DNA of 64,000 nucleotides, taken from the NCBI GenBank assembly GCA_003439945.1, contig QVRM01002215.1, positions 62,001 to 126,000 of the forward strand. The letters are read 5' to 3'. Source of the DNA: Dermanyssus gallinae (Eukaryota; Arthropoda; Arachnida; Mesostigmata; Dermanyssidae). The position numbers and the translations under genes were made by a program. This document shows positions 37,597 to 47,003 of the stretch, piece by piece (position 1 is the first letter of the stretch; the number at the start of each line of letters is the position of its first letter). A model generated the notes under the pieces. That model saw nothing but the letters and a program-made list of their open reading frames with translations, did not search any database and had not been told where the DNA came from.

Positions 37597-37600
<4 letters not shown>

Positions 37601-37650
<50 letters not shown>
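37601..37650. repeat. (AT)25 spacer between array units 1 and 2
   Basis: Pure AT run that directly joins the 3' UTR of copy 1 to the truncation point of copy 2. Confidence 0.95.
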
Positions 37651-37652
<2 letters not shown>

Positions 37653-37696
37653 TCTTCACCTTAGTAGAACACGCGTACAAAGAGCCATCCGTCCTG

Positions 37697-39343
37697 TTGT
37701 TTGGCGCCGAGACGTTATTTTCGGCATCAGGCATACAGCAGGGGGACCCCTTGGGACCGGCCCTATTCAGCCTGGGGATACGTGAGCTGGTTAACTCCGT
37801 TCAAGTGCCATTCAACGCTTGGTATCTAGACGATGGCACACTTGGTGGACCGATGGTGGACTTGCTCGATGAGGTGCGCAGAGTCCTTGCTTTCGAGGCA
37901 GTCAGTGGTCTGGTGCTGAACACGGCCAAATGCGAGGTGTTCGCTCCGGAGACAGACCCAGACGATCCCTCATTGAGGGCCTTGCTCGAGCTGCTACCGG
38001 GGTGTAGAGTCGTGGCTGACCACGAAATAAACCTTCTTGGCGCACCGGTTCTGCCCTCTGCGCTGCCGGGACAACTCGACCCCTTGATGGACAGATTGTG
38101 GGCGATGCAGGAACGTCTACCGCTTGTTGGAGCCCACCAGGGACTCTACCTGCCGTCGTTCTCCGCGTGCCGCATCGTACATATTTTACGGTCCATAGAC
38201 TGCTCAGGCGATTTGAACCATCTACTCCAACCATTCGACGACCAGGTGATGGAGGCCCTACAGACAGTGCTGAGTCTAAACTTACGACCACGAGAGGTGC
38301 GCCAGGCGGCCCTCCCCACGTCCATGGGCGGCCTTGGTCTCCCCTCAGCTCGATCCTTGGCGGGCCCGGCCGTGGCTGCCTCGATACATGCTACGTCGGA
38401 TAATGTCCAGCTCCTGCTCCCGCCGGCGGCTCAGGCAATGTTCGAGGCGGCTCGTGACGATATAGCGACTGGACTTCAAGCTTCATCGCCTGGTCCCGAT
38501 AGACTAGCCTGCCAGAGGGCCTGGGCCGAGAAGGCTCACGAAGCTTCGCTTAGTTCGCTGCTTGAAGAATGCAGGGATGACCAGGACAAGGCACGCCTTT
38601 TAGCTGTCGCTCGCCCAGGAGCAAGCGACTGGTTGCATGCACTACCCGCTGACTCACTGGGTACCCGCCTTGATGACCAATCCACCCGGATATGCGTTGG
38701 CCTTAGATTGGGGGCTGATTTGGTTGAGCCACACAGATGCTCTCGTGGCGAGCCCGTTGGGCGACTCGCCAGACACGACCTGTCTTGCGCTCACGCAGCG
38801 GGCCGGCGCCCAAAACACACTGCCCTCAATGAAATGCTTGCAAGATCGCTGCGGAGGGCGGGGATTCCGTGCGTCCTGGAACCACCTGGGCTTTCAAGAG
38901 ACGACGGTAAGCGCCCCGACGGTATGACTTTGATACCCTTCTATAAGGGTCGTTCCCTGGTGTGGGCTGCGACGGTGACCGACTCTCTGACCCCTTCCCT
39001 TGTCGGTCCCGGCGCGTCCCACCCGGGGACTGCCGTTACGCGAGCTGAGACCTCAAAGATGAGAAAGTATGCGGACCTAAGTCGGACGCACCACTTTTCG
39101 CCATTCGCGTTCGAGACGATGGGTGGCCCTTGGCCCCTCACGGTAACATTGATCTCTCGGGTTGGCGACGCATTACGGCAGGCGACAATGGACAAGATGG
39201 CGCACGCCTTCTTCTCCCAGCGACTGTCCCTGGAGATCCAAAGAGGTAACGCGACCTCAGTGCTCGGAACTATGAGAGACTGGATGGACCCGGACCTTCG
39301 TGCCAGGGGGCGGGCAGGACTTCCTCACGGGCATGAGCGATAG
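37697..39343 (+). CDS. Truncated ORF2, array copy 2 (partial RT plus nuclease)
   Basis: A 548-codon open frame runs from the Met in MFGAETLFSASG to GLPHGHER. It has the IQQGDPLG box (residues 14-20), YLDD (43-46), the thumb, the Cys/His finger (C348, H360, C364, H374) and the nuclease RPDG (406-409). The fingers and first catalytic Asp of the RT are missing because the unit is 5'-truncated, so it cannot polymerise. The second nuclease Asp is Ala424 (GCT at 38966-38968). Private changes in this copy include RHD for RHG at the finger and Leu for Arg in NVQLLLPP. There is no promoter of its own; (AT)n lies immediately upstream. It is unbroken but probably not a functional gene. Confidence 0.8.
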   Translation: MFGAETLFSASGIQQGDPLGPALFSLGIRELVNSVQVPFNAWYLDDGTLGGPMVDLLDEVRRVLAFEAVSGLVLNTAKCEVFAPETDPDDPSLRALLELLPGCRVVADHEINLLGAPVLPSALPGQLDPLMDRLWAMQERLPLVGAHQGLYLPSFSACRIVHILRSIDCSGDLNHLLQPFDDQVMEALQTVLSLNLRPREVRQAALPTSMGGLGLPSARSLAGPAVAASIHATSDNVQLLLPPAAQAMFEAARDDIATGLQASSPGPDRLACQRAWAEKAHEASLSSLLEECRDDQDKARLLAVARPGASDWLHALPADSLGTRLDDQSTRICVGLRLGADLVEPHRCSRGEPVGRLARHDLSCAHAAGRRPKHTALNEMLARSLRRAGIPCVLEPPGLSRDDGKRPDGMTLIPFYKGRSLVWAATVTDSLTPSLVGPGASHPGTAVTRAETSKMRKYADLSRTHHFSPFAFETMGGPWPLTVTLISRVGDALRQATMDKMAHAFFSQRLSLEIQRGNATSVLGTMRDWMDPDLRARGRAGLPHGHER

Positions 39344-39430
39344 AGCGACTACGGCGCGCAGAAGAAGCAACTAGGTCGACGAGCAGCAACGCCGTGAAGC
39401 ATTTTATATATTCTTCTAAATTATAATGAA

Positions 39431-39434
<4 letters not shown>

Positions 39435-39510
<76 letters not shown>
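39435..39510. repeat. (AT)38 spacer between array units 2 and 3
   Basis: Longest AT tract of the array (76 nt), pure AT. Confidence 0.95.
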
Positions 39511-39512
<2 letters not shown>

Positions 39513-39556
39513 TCTTCACCTTAGTAGAACACGCGTACAAAGAGCCATCCGTCCTG

Positions 39557-41203
39557 TTGTTTGGCGCCGAGACGTTATTTTCGGCATCAGGCATACAGCA
39601 GGGGGACCCCTTGGGACCGGCCCTATTCAGCCTGGGGATACGTGAGCTGGTTAACTCCGTTCAAGTGCCATTCAACGCTTGGTATCTAGACGATGGCACA
39701 CTTGGTGGACCGATGGTGGACTTGCTCGATGAGGTGCGCAGAGTCCTTGCTTTCGAGGCAGTCAGTGGTCTGGTGCTGAACACGGCCAAATGCGAGGTGT
39801 TCGCTCCGGAGACAGACCCAGACGATCCCTCATTGAGGGCCTTGCTCGAGCTGCTACCGGGGTGTAGAGTCGTGGCTGACCACGAAATAAACCTTCTTGG
39901 CGCACCGGTTCTGCCCTCTGCGCTGCCGGGACAACTCGACCCCTTGATGGACAGATTGTGGGCGATGCAGGAACGTCTACCGCTTGTTGGAGCCCACCAG
40001 GGACTCTACCTGCCGTCGTTCTCCGCGTGCCGCATCGTACATATTTTACGGTCCATAGACTGCTCAGGCGATTTGAACCATCTACTCCAACCATTCGACG
40101 ACCAGGTGATGGAGGCCCTACAGACAGTGCTGAGTCTAAACTTACGACCACGAGATTTGCGCCAGGCGGCCCTCCCCACGTCCATGGGCGGCCTTGGTCT
40201 CCCCTTAGCTCGATCCTTGGCGGGCCCGGCCGTGGCTGCCTCGATACATGCTACGTCGGATAATGTCCAGCGCCTGCTCCCGCCGGCGGCTCAGGCAATG
40301 TTCGAGGCGGCTCGTGACGATATAGCGACTGGACTTCAAGCTTCATCGCCTGGTCCCGATAGACTAGCCTGCCAGAGGGCCTGGGCCGAGAAGGCTCACG
40401 AAGCTTCGCTTAGTTCGCTGCTTGAAGAATGCAGGGATGACCAGGACAAGGCACGCCTTTTAGCTGTCGCTCGCCCAGGAGCAAGCGACTGGTTGCATGC
40501 ACTACCCGCTGACTCACTGGGTACCCGCCTTGATGACCAATCCACCCGGATATGCGTTGGCCTTAGATTGGGGGCTGATTTGGTTGAGCCACACAGATGC
40601 TCTCGTGGCGAGCCCGTTGGGCGACTCGCCAGACACGGCCTGTCTTGCGCTCACGCAGCGGGCCGGCGCCCAAAACACACTGCCCTCAATGAAATGCTTG
40701 CAAGATCGCTGCGGAGGGCGGGGATTCCGTGCGTCCTGGAACCACCTGGGCTTTCAAGAGACGACGGTAAGCGCCCCGACGGTATGACTTTGATACCCTT
40801 CTATAAGGGTCGTTCCCTGGTGTGGGCTGCGACGGTGACCGACTCTCTGACCCCTTCCCTTGTCGGTCCCGGCGCGTCCCACCCGGGGACTGCCGTTACG
40901 CGAGCTGAGACCTCAAAGATGAGAAAGTATGCGGACCTAAGTCGGACGCACCACTTTTCGCCATTCGCGTTCGAGACGATGGGTGGCCCTTGGCCCCTCA
41001 CGGTAACATTGATCTCTCGGGTTGGCGACGCATTACGGCAGGCGACAATGGACAAGATGGCGCACGCCTTCTTCTCCCAGCGACTGTCCCTGGAGATCCA
41101 AAGAGGTAACGCGACCTCAGTGCTCGGAACTATGAGAGACTGGATGGACCCGGACCTTCGTGCCAGGGGGCGGGCAGGACTTCCTCACGGGCATGAGCGA
41201 TAG
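39557..41203 (+). CDS. Truncated ORF2, array copy 3 (partial RT plus nuclease)
   Basis: Same 548-codon architecture as copy 2: QQGDPLG and YLDD boxes, Cys/His finger, RPDG nuclease with Ala in place of the second Asp (GCT at 40826-40828). Copy-specific differences are a two-base change giving RPRDLRQ instead of RPREVRQ (near 40155) and LPLARS instead of LPSARS (near 40205). It lacks the N-terminal half of the RT. The frame is open from end to end although a functional enzyme is not expected, which points to recent duplication. Confidence 0.8.
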   Translation: MFGAETLFSASGIQQGDPLGPALFSLGIRELVNSVQVPFNAWYLDDGTLGGPMVDLLDEVRRVLAFEAVSGLVLNTAKCEVFAPETDPDDPSLRALLELLPGCRVVADHEINLLGAPVLPSALPGQLDPLMDRLWAMQERLPLVGAHQGLYLPSFSACRIVHILRSIDCSGDLNHLLQPFDDQVMEALQTVLSLNLRPRDLRQAALPTSMGGLGLPLARSLAGPAVAASIHATSDNVQRLLPPAAQAMFEAARDDIATGLQASSPGPDRLACQRAWAEKAHEASLSSLLEECRDDQDKARLLAVARPGASDWLHALPADSLGTRLDDQSTRICVGLRLGADLVEPHRCSRGEPVGRLARHGLSCAHAAGRRPKHTALNEMLARSLRRAGIPCVLEPPGLSRDDGKRPDGMTLIPFYKGRSLVWAATVTDSLTPSLVGPGASHPGTAVTRAETSKMRKYADLSRTHHFSPFAFETMGGPWPLTVTLISRVGDALRQATMDKMAHAFFSQRLSLEIQRGNATSVLGTMRDWMDPDLRARGRAGLPHGHER

Positions 41204-41290
41204 AGCGACTACGGCGCGCAGAAGAAGCAACTAGGTCGACGAGCAGCAACGCCGTGAAGCATTTTATATATTCTTCTAAATTATAATGAA

Positions 41291-41294
<4 letters not shown>

Positions 41295-41350
<56 letters not shown>
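41295..41350. repeat. (AT)28 spacer between array units 3 and 4
   Basis: Pure AT run of 56 nt. Confidence 0.95.
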
Positions 41351-41352
<2 letters not shown>

Positions 41353-41396
41353 TCTTCACCTTAGTAGAACACGCGTACAAAGAGCCATCCGTCCTG

Positions 41397-43043
41397 TTGT
41401 TTGGCGCCGAGACGTTATTTTCGGCATCAGGCATACAGCAGGGGGACCCCTTGGGACCGGCCCTATTCAGCCTGGGGATACGTGAGCTGGTTAACTCCGT
41501 TCAAGTGCCATTCAACGCTTGGTATCTAGACGATGGCACACTTGGTGGACCGATGGTGGACTTGCTCGATGAGGTGCGCAGAGTCCTTGCTTTCGAGGCA
41601 GTCAGTGGTCTGGTGCTGAACACGGCCAAATGCGAGGTGTTCGCTCCGGAGACAGACCCAGACGATCCCTCATTGAGGGCCTTGCTCAAGCTGCTACCGG
41701 GGTGTAGAGTCGTGGCTGACCACGAAATAAACCTTCTTGGCGCACCGGTTCTGCCCTCTGCGCTGCCGGGACAACTCGACCCCTTGATGGACAGATTGTG
41801 GGCGATGCAGGAACGTCTACCGCTTGTTGGAGCCCACCAGGGACTCTACCTGCCGTCGTTCTCCGCGTGCCGCATCGTACATATTTTACGGTCCATAGAC
41901 TGCTCAGGCGATTTGAACCATCTACTCCAACCATTCGACGACCAGGTGATGGAGGCCCTACAGACAGTGCTGAGTCTAAACTTACGACCACGAGAGGTGC
42001 GCCAGGCGGCCCTCCCCACGTCCATGGGCGGCCTTGGTCTCCCCTCAGCTCGATCCTTGGCGGGCCCGGCCGTGGCTGCCTCGATACATGCTACGTCGGA
42101 TAATGTCCAGCGCCTGCTCCCGCCGGCGGCTCAGGCAATGTTCGAGGCGGCTCGTGACGATATAGCGACTGGACTTCAAGCTTCATCGCCTGGTCCCGAT
42201 AGACTAGCCTGCCAGAGGGCCTGGGCCGAGAAGGCTCACGAAGCTTCGCTTAGTTCGCTGCTTGAAGAATGCAGGGATGACCAGGACAAGGCACGCCTTT
42301 TAGCTGTCGCTCGCCCAGGAGCAAGCGACTGGTTGCATGCACTACCCGCTGACTCACTGGGTACCCGCCTTGATGACCAATCCACCCGGATATGCGTTGG
42401 CCTTAGATTGGGGGCTGATTTGGTTGAGCCACACAGATGCTCTCGTGGCGAGCCCGTTGGGCGACTCGCCAGACACGGCCTGTCTTGCGCTCACGCAGCG
42501 GGCCGGCGCCCAAAACACACTGCCCTCAATGAAATGCTTGCAAGATCGCTGCGGAGGGCGGGGATTCCGTGCGTCCTGGAACCACCTGGGCTTTCAAGAG
42601 ACGACGGTAAGCGCCCCGACGGTATGACTTTGATACCCTTCTATAAGGGTCGTTCCCTGGTGTGGGCTGCGACGGTGACCGACTCTCTGACCCCTTCCCT
42701 TGTCGGTCCCGGCGCGTCCCACCCGGGGACTGCCGTTACGCGAGCTGAGACCTCAAAGATGAGAAAGTATGCGGACCTAAGTCGGACGCACCACTTTTCG
42801 CCATTCGCGTTCGAGACGATGGGTGGCCCTTGGCCCCTCACGGTAACATTGATCTCTCGGGTTGGCGACGCATTACGGCAGGCGACAATGGACAAGATGG
42901 CGCACGCCTTCTTCTCCCAGCGACTGTCCCTGGAGATCCAAAGAGGTAACGCGACCTCAGTGCTCGGAACTATGAGAGACTGGATGGACCCGGACCTTCG
43001 TGCCAGGGGGCGGGCAGGACTTCCTCACGGGCATGAGCGATAG
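41397..43043 (+). CDS. Truncated ORF2, array copy 4 (partial RT plus nuclease)
   Basis: Last unit of the array, same 548-codon frame. The only obvious private change is Lys for Glu in ALLKLLPG (A for G near 41689). The nuclease second Asp is Ala (GCT at 42666-42668). The finger is HGLSC as in copies 1 and 3. After the 3' UTR the AT tract is short (43135-43170) and is followed by unrelated sequence (AAGAAAAATATAGG), which marks the right edge of the array. Confidence 0.8.
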   Translation: MFGAETLFSASGIQQGDPLGPALFSLGIRELVNSVQVPFNAWYLDDGTLGGPMVDLLDEVRRVLAFEAVSGLVLNTAKCEVFAPETDPDDPSLRALLKLLPGCRVVADHEINLLGAPVLPSALPGQLDPLMDRLWAMQERLPLVGAHQGLYLPSFSACRIVHILRSIDCSGDLNHLLQPFDDQVMEALQTVLSLNLRPREVRQAALPTSMGGLGLPSARSLAGPAVAASIHATSDNVQRLLPPAAQAMFEAARDDIATGLQASSPGPDRLACQRAWAEKAHEASLSSLLEECRDDQDKARLLAVARPGASDWLHALPADSLGTRLDDQSTRICVGLRLGADLVEPHRCSRGEPVGRLARHGLSCAHAAGRRPKHTALNEMLARSLRRAGIPCVLEPPGLSRDDGKRPDGMTLIPFYKGRSLVWAATVTDSLTPSLVGPGASHPGTAVTRAETSKMRKYADLSRTHHFSPFAFETMGGPWPLTVTLISRVGDALRQATMDKMAHAFFSQRLSLEIQRGNATSVLGTMRDWMDPDLRARGRAGLPHGHER

Positions 43044-43130
43044 AGCGACTACGGCGCGCAGAAGAAGCAACTAGGTCGACGAGCAGCAACGCCGTGAAGC
43101 ATTTTATATATTCTTCTAAATTATAATGAA

Positions 43131-43134
<4 letters not shown>

Positions 43135-43170
<36 letters not shown>
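43135..43170. repeat. (AT)18 tract at the right edge of the array
   Basis: Terminal AT run of unit 4, followed by non-element DNA. Confidence 0.95.
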
Positions 43171-43173
<3 letters not shown>

Positions 43174-43579
43174 AAAAATATAGGTGCATCCGGACATTGA
43201 TGAAAAAGATTTGAAACCCATTCAAAAAAAAAAAAAAATTATAGGTATAAAGTATTATTAGAAGCAGGGGTGCTACGTTGTGTGGAACGTAAAATAGAAT
43301 CATTAGTCTGTAATCGGTTAGGAGCTGGGGAAGTGGCACGAACTTCTCGTTGAGTGTGATTCAATCTAGTGTCAGGCTTGCGAGGCCCGCGCCAGATTTG
43401 CATACTCGCCCGCAGGTCTGGCAGCTACGCTTTCGGCGGTGTTGTTGCCGTCACGTGATGCCATCGTATACAAACATTTATACGAAAATGGACGCCCCAA
43501 TATTTGCCAAGCACATGCAGCCAGAACCATTATCGACGTCTGTAATTTAGAATGCCCATATTACAAATATATGGTTGTT

Positions 43580-43610
<31 letters not shown>

Positions 43611-45119
43611 CTTCTATTTTTGGGGTTAGCACTGAAAGTATCAGGAGTGTTTCAGTTTTAAAATCTTCTAGTTTTTGCATCCCGTGGAATGCATTGAAGT
43701 GTGTTCATACTGCTTCTAGTGCTGCAGGCATCTGAATAGGTACTAGTCCGACGGTGTGATGTCCTTTGAGTACGGTGGATGCGGCAAAATTTCCTTAACA
43801 GAGCTTGCTATCCCGCGGCGGCTAGGTAATTTTAAATGCGGCCTCGCGTAACCCTAGTAAAAGATAACGGCCTTTCTAATCACAAAGTTCTGTTTTTTTT
43901 GCTCAGAAGGGCGGCGAAAGTGCGATTAGTCGCTTTGACGTCTTTTGGAGAGGTTCGGCTGCGGCGCATCAGGATATTTCACGTTTCACATTGTCGTATG
44001 ACGGCCATTCATTGTGTCTGGCAAACGAAAAGAGCATTTTTCTAGATGCTCTACGTTGTTGCTCTTGGTTCCATTTTTGACACAAAACTATGGGCACGAA
44101 AGCGAGGGTGAAACGCTACGAAGTTCATGGCGTAACTAACTCACGCGTAGTCTCTCAGAGATTCTGTTTCACAGTGTTGCGTAAGCGGTCTTCTTTGAGT
44201 GTAATAGGCTTTCCGGAAGACTCAAGATACACTGGCCGTAGCTGTGCACGTTGGATTGGATGCTCGGTCGACTTACAGTTGCCACGTCGTGTATAAATAG
44301 CTTCGGCACAATATAGCAAATACAATGAATGAGGTCAATTTACGAAGCTCTCGAAGAATTTACGGTCTTTTACAGACTTTTCAAAGCAGTGGCGAGCATT
44401 TCAACATTACATCTTAACCAGTTACTTAGTTCTGTTCAAATTATATATATTATCGTTGGTAGAATAATGCACTTTCTTTTATTTAATATTACCGGATAAA
44501 CAAATGCCTGCACCCGGGTTTATATATATATATATATATTTATATATATCTTACATCTGAACACTAACTGCCAACTGAACTGGAAGTAGGTGGTACAGTG
44601 ACAAGCGAGTGACATACTGCAGAGCTCTCAAGCGTCTCTTAGGCGATAGTGTTATGCCATTGTGATTCTACCATTTCTAGCTTTGTAACTATGCTAAATG
44701 TATGCATACTCAACGATGTTAACATACTCAACCCGTTTAACGACCGGGACAATTCGATTTTCTCCATCGAAGCGTGGCCTGGGTGCGCAAAACTTTTCTG
44801 GCTTCTGGTTAGAAAAAAAGATGACATACTTCGGTGTCGCATATGCACTATGTGTTTCCACGCTGTAATTTCGGTCATCCCACGCTGTCGCAATAATTTG
44901 TTGTTAAAAATGAACACATAAAAATGCAACATTTCTAAGCAGAGCAACACCCTGGAACAAATAGCATGAAAAGTCCTAAATAGGCCAAGTCCGGGCAAAT
45001 TTCTTCTCTGGCCCCTTAAAATACATAACGAAGATTCCAAAAGTTGAAGAGGAATTTGGCCAACTATTCTTCTGGCAGTACAATTTACTGTTCGGATGTA
45101 CTCTAACGGCGACTTAATC
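43171..45119. other. Unassigned stretch with short microsatellites
   Basis: No gene is recognised. It contains a poly-A/T run near 43225, a mixed (CA)n(TA)n tract at 43580-43610 and (TA)n around 44521-44550. Overlapping frames on both strands at 44640-45040 have no motif. Confidence 0.4.
43580..43610. repeat. (CA)n(TA)n compound microsatellite
   Basis: Five CA units followed by about ten TA units. Confidence 0.9.
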
Positions 45120-45720
45120 GTCAGGTTGGTGACATTTGCAACGATTTCATCGCGCTTAGCAAGTTACCGACTGCTGAAAAGCCAACGAGAGTGGGCAATA
45201 CAACCGTACGTCGAGTCACAGTAATCATCAGCAGCGTAACCATTAAAATATGGCGTTGGTAGAGAAGAAGAGCGGCGCGGGGAAAGCTAGACCCGGCGAT
45301 GGCGACAACAGACAGAGACGATCCCACGCGCGTCCAAGCTTCTGAACAACGACGCCGGCTGCGGCCACTTTGATTGATCACATCGATTTCCTGTCGGCGC
45401 TTGGTTGGTTGGTCGATCGCAGTTCGTCCGGGGGTGCGTCGCGTCCATCTAGTCAAGAGGACGCGCACGAAACAGCGCACGAACGGTGGGTCCAGCGTTC
45501 CTCCATTAAAAGTTGATACGATGATCGGTGAGAGCGAAACCGGTGAGGGTGACCTTTCGTACAGCTGGACCGCATGGACCTGCAAGGACACAAGCGCGGT
45601 GGTGGTGGTGATGATGATGATGGTGGCGGCGGCGGCATCATCGTCATCTTCGACAACATGGCCTTGCGGTGGCCGGCTTGTCACTAAACGACGTGGCTTC
45701 AGCTGAGGTGTCTCCCTTTA
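45120..45720. other. GC-rich island with trinucleotide repeat, function unknown
   Basis: This segment is visibly richer in G, C and CpG than its surroundings. Long frames are open on both strands: minus 45121-45684 (187 codons) and plus 45374-45706 (110 codons). Both translate the imperfect GGT/GAT/GGC trinucleotide run at 45597-45655 as homopolymers, which argues against a real protein. It could be a promoter or 5' exon region of a host gene, or part of an unrecognised repeat. A (CT)n run follows at about 45750-45765. Confidence 0.3.
45597..45655. repeat. Imperfect GGT/GAT/GGC trinucleotide repeat
   Basis: Runs of GTG, ATG, GCG and ATC triplets over about 59 nt. Confidence 0.85.
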
Positions 45721-46739
45721 TCTCGCCCCTTCTTCACTTTCCTTTGATCTCTCTCTCTCTCTCTATCTGTGTCTTTACCGTTCTTTTCTCCTGTTTCCTT
45801 TTCGTAAGCTGCAGTGCACTGTATCTGCGTGCTGGAAGCAAGCCAACGCCTGCCCGAACACTCAGTGTAGACAAGAAAAAAACGAAAAGTTAACGAGCAA
45901 GCTCTTCTGAACAAAATACACGATAAAAGCTCGCCAACGCATCTACCAACGTGCCTCGCATGCGTAAAGCATCTGCTATCCTTTCCTGCGAGCAAATATT
46001 GTCGTCTCGTGTGCACCCGATAGGAACCCACAGCAGCAAAAGGCCCTAAATGATATGCTTCGTAAGCAGCGACAAAATATGTGCACAGGTGATCGTTCCG
46101 CGCGCAAAAATATCTTCGCCGCGTGGTGTTTAGGGTGTGCGCTAGTGCTATTAAATTCGACATTTCGTTTTGCCGCAGAAAGCAGATGATCAATACGATA
46201 TATATATATATATATATATAAAACAGGGGAAAACGTTGAAAAGCAATACAGGATATTTTAGAGCTCGTTAAAGCATTTTTCTTCGAATGGAGCACGGTCT
46301 TTCTGAGAAATCTTCTCTCGGAGTGAATGTGCAATTACAACAATCTGCAACAGTAGTATCGTTGTCCAACACAGAAGCTCAAAATGAGCGATTGAGAGTC
46401 AACCAGTCCTCCTATACAGAAAATCCTGCGTGTGATGGATATACGACGCCGCTAAATATGCGACATAGTCATTTAGGACAGAAAACATTAAAGTTCTTTT
46501 GTTAGCTTTCAGCGTTTAAAACCAACACATTTAGGAAAGGCGCATTTCATGACGATTATTTTGGTACCAAATTGTGGTATGAATCTACGACAATCAGATT
46601 GTCGTATCTGATTTTGGCGGGAGTAACTATGACTCTCTTACCGGCCTTGGTCCGCTGGTGCGTGACTGCCACGCGCTGCGGGGACCTTCACTGGCCCCTA
46701 TGTAAGTTAGTCAGACGGTACAAACTCCCAATAGTAACA
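45721..46739. other. Unassigned stretch
   Basis: No gene is recognised. It contains (TA)n at 46198-46220. Confidence 0.4.
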
Positions 46740-47003
46740 CCCCCGTTTTAACATCTAACGGGGGGCAAGGCATACGATATTGGTTGGTTGGCAACGAATT
46801 TATATTGTCGTCCTGTCGTGGTCCATTCGAGGGCTGTTAAGGCTATTGCCAATACGGGGGGACTGTGCTGCACGAGGACCCCCGGGCTGGACGGTTAATG
46901 CCCCGGGTGACACCCGGTGGTACCGTCCGGGACGCCTGCTGCCTTGGCTTAATAAGCAAAATGAGTGAGAAGTGGACCCGTAACTACTAACCGAGTAGTT
47001 ACG
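46740..47003. other. Cluster of four strong hairpins in a GC-rich patch
   Basis: Four inverted repeats lie within 264 nt. CCCCCGTT / AACGGGGG at 46740-46764 has a 9-nt loop. GGGGG / CCCCC at 46856-46883 encloses GTGC-T-GCAC. GGACGGT / ACCGTCC at 46889-46928 encloses the palindrome CCGGGTG-A-CACCCGG. CGTAACTACT / AGTAGTTACG at 46979-47003 has a 5-nt loop. Together they suggest a structured RNA or a repeat-element untranslated region. No family is recognised. Confidence 0.45.

Larger units (their letters stand above)
34190..37600 (+). mobile_element. RLE-type (R2-superclade-like) non-LTR retrotransposon, longest copy (copy 1)
   Basis: This is the longest copy of the family also seen at 16.8, 20.4, 37.7, 39.5 and 41.4 kb. 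It contains a small basic ORF1, a zinc finger at the start of ORF2, a reverse transcriptase with QQGDPLG and YLDD boxes, a Cys/His finger and a C-terminal restriction-like nuclease (RPDG block). The 3' UTR is about 90 nt and leads directly into (AT)n. The 5' end is not defined, and 34190 is the approximate point where recognisable sequence of the head-to-head minus-strand relic ends. The coding region has lesions listed under ORF2. Families of this type with WYLDDGT and HGLSC/RPDGMT motifs are widespread in invertebrates. I do not assign a clade. Confidence 0.85.
35818..43170 (+). repeat. Four-unit direct tandem array of the RLE element's 3' 1.78 kb plus (AT)n
   Basis: The segment that starts ACTCTTCACC at 35818 inside copy 1 recurs at 37651, 39511 and 41351. 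Every unit runs to the element's 3' UTR (GAATGAAATAA-type end) and then an AT tract. The unit bodies are 1783, 1784, 1784 and 1784 nt; the AT tracts are 50, 76, 56 and 36 nt. The total periods are therefore 1833, 1860 and 1840 nt, with a last unit of 1820 nt. The bodies differ at only a handful of positions (well above 99% identity). The truncation point is the same in units 2-4 and lies at a short ACT match to the AT-tract junction, which fits duplication at microhomology or the AT repeat. Assembly collapse or expansion cannot be excluded. Confidence 0.93.

Noticed and set aside
35299..42895. Repeated minus-strand frames of 84-157 codons and plus-strand frames of 96-101 codons inside the RLE array
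   Set aside because: They are alternate-frame shadows of the GC-rich RT/nuclease coding sequence and recur only because the units are duplicated.
45121..45706. Long open frames on both strands in the GC-rich island
   Set aside because: Both frames run through a trinucleotide repeat that gives homopolymer residues, and neither shows a domain, signal or splice context. The island is kept as an unassigned feature only.
45699..46334. 211-codon minus-strand frame
   Set aside because: It translates a (TA)n tract as alternating Tyr-Ile and a (CT)n tract as Arg-Glu repeats; the rest shows no family signature.
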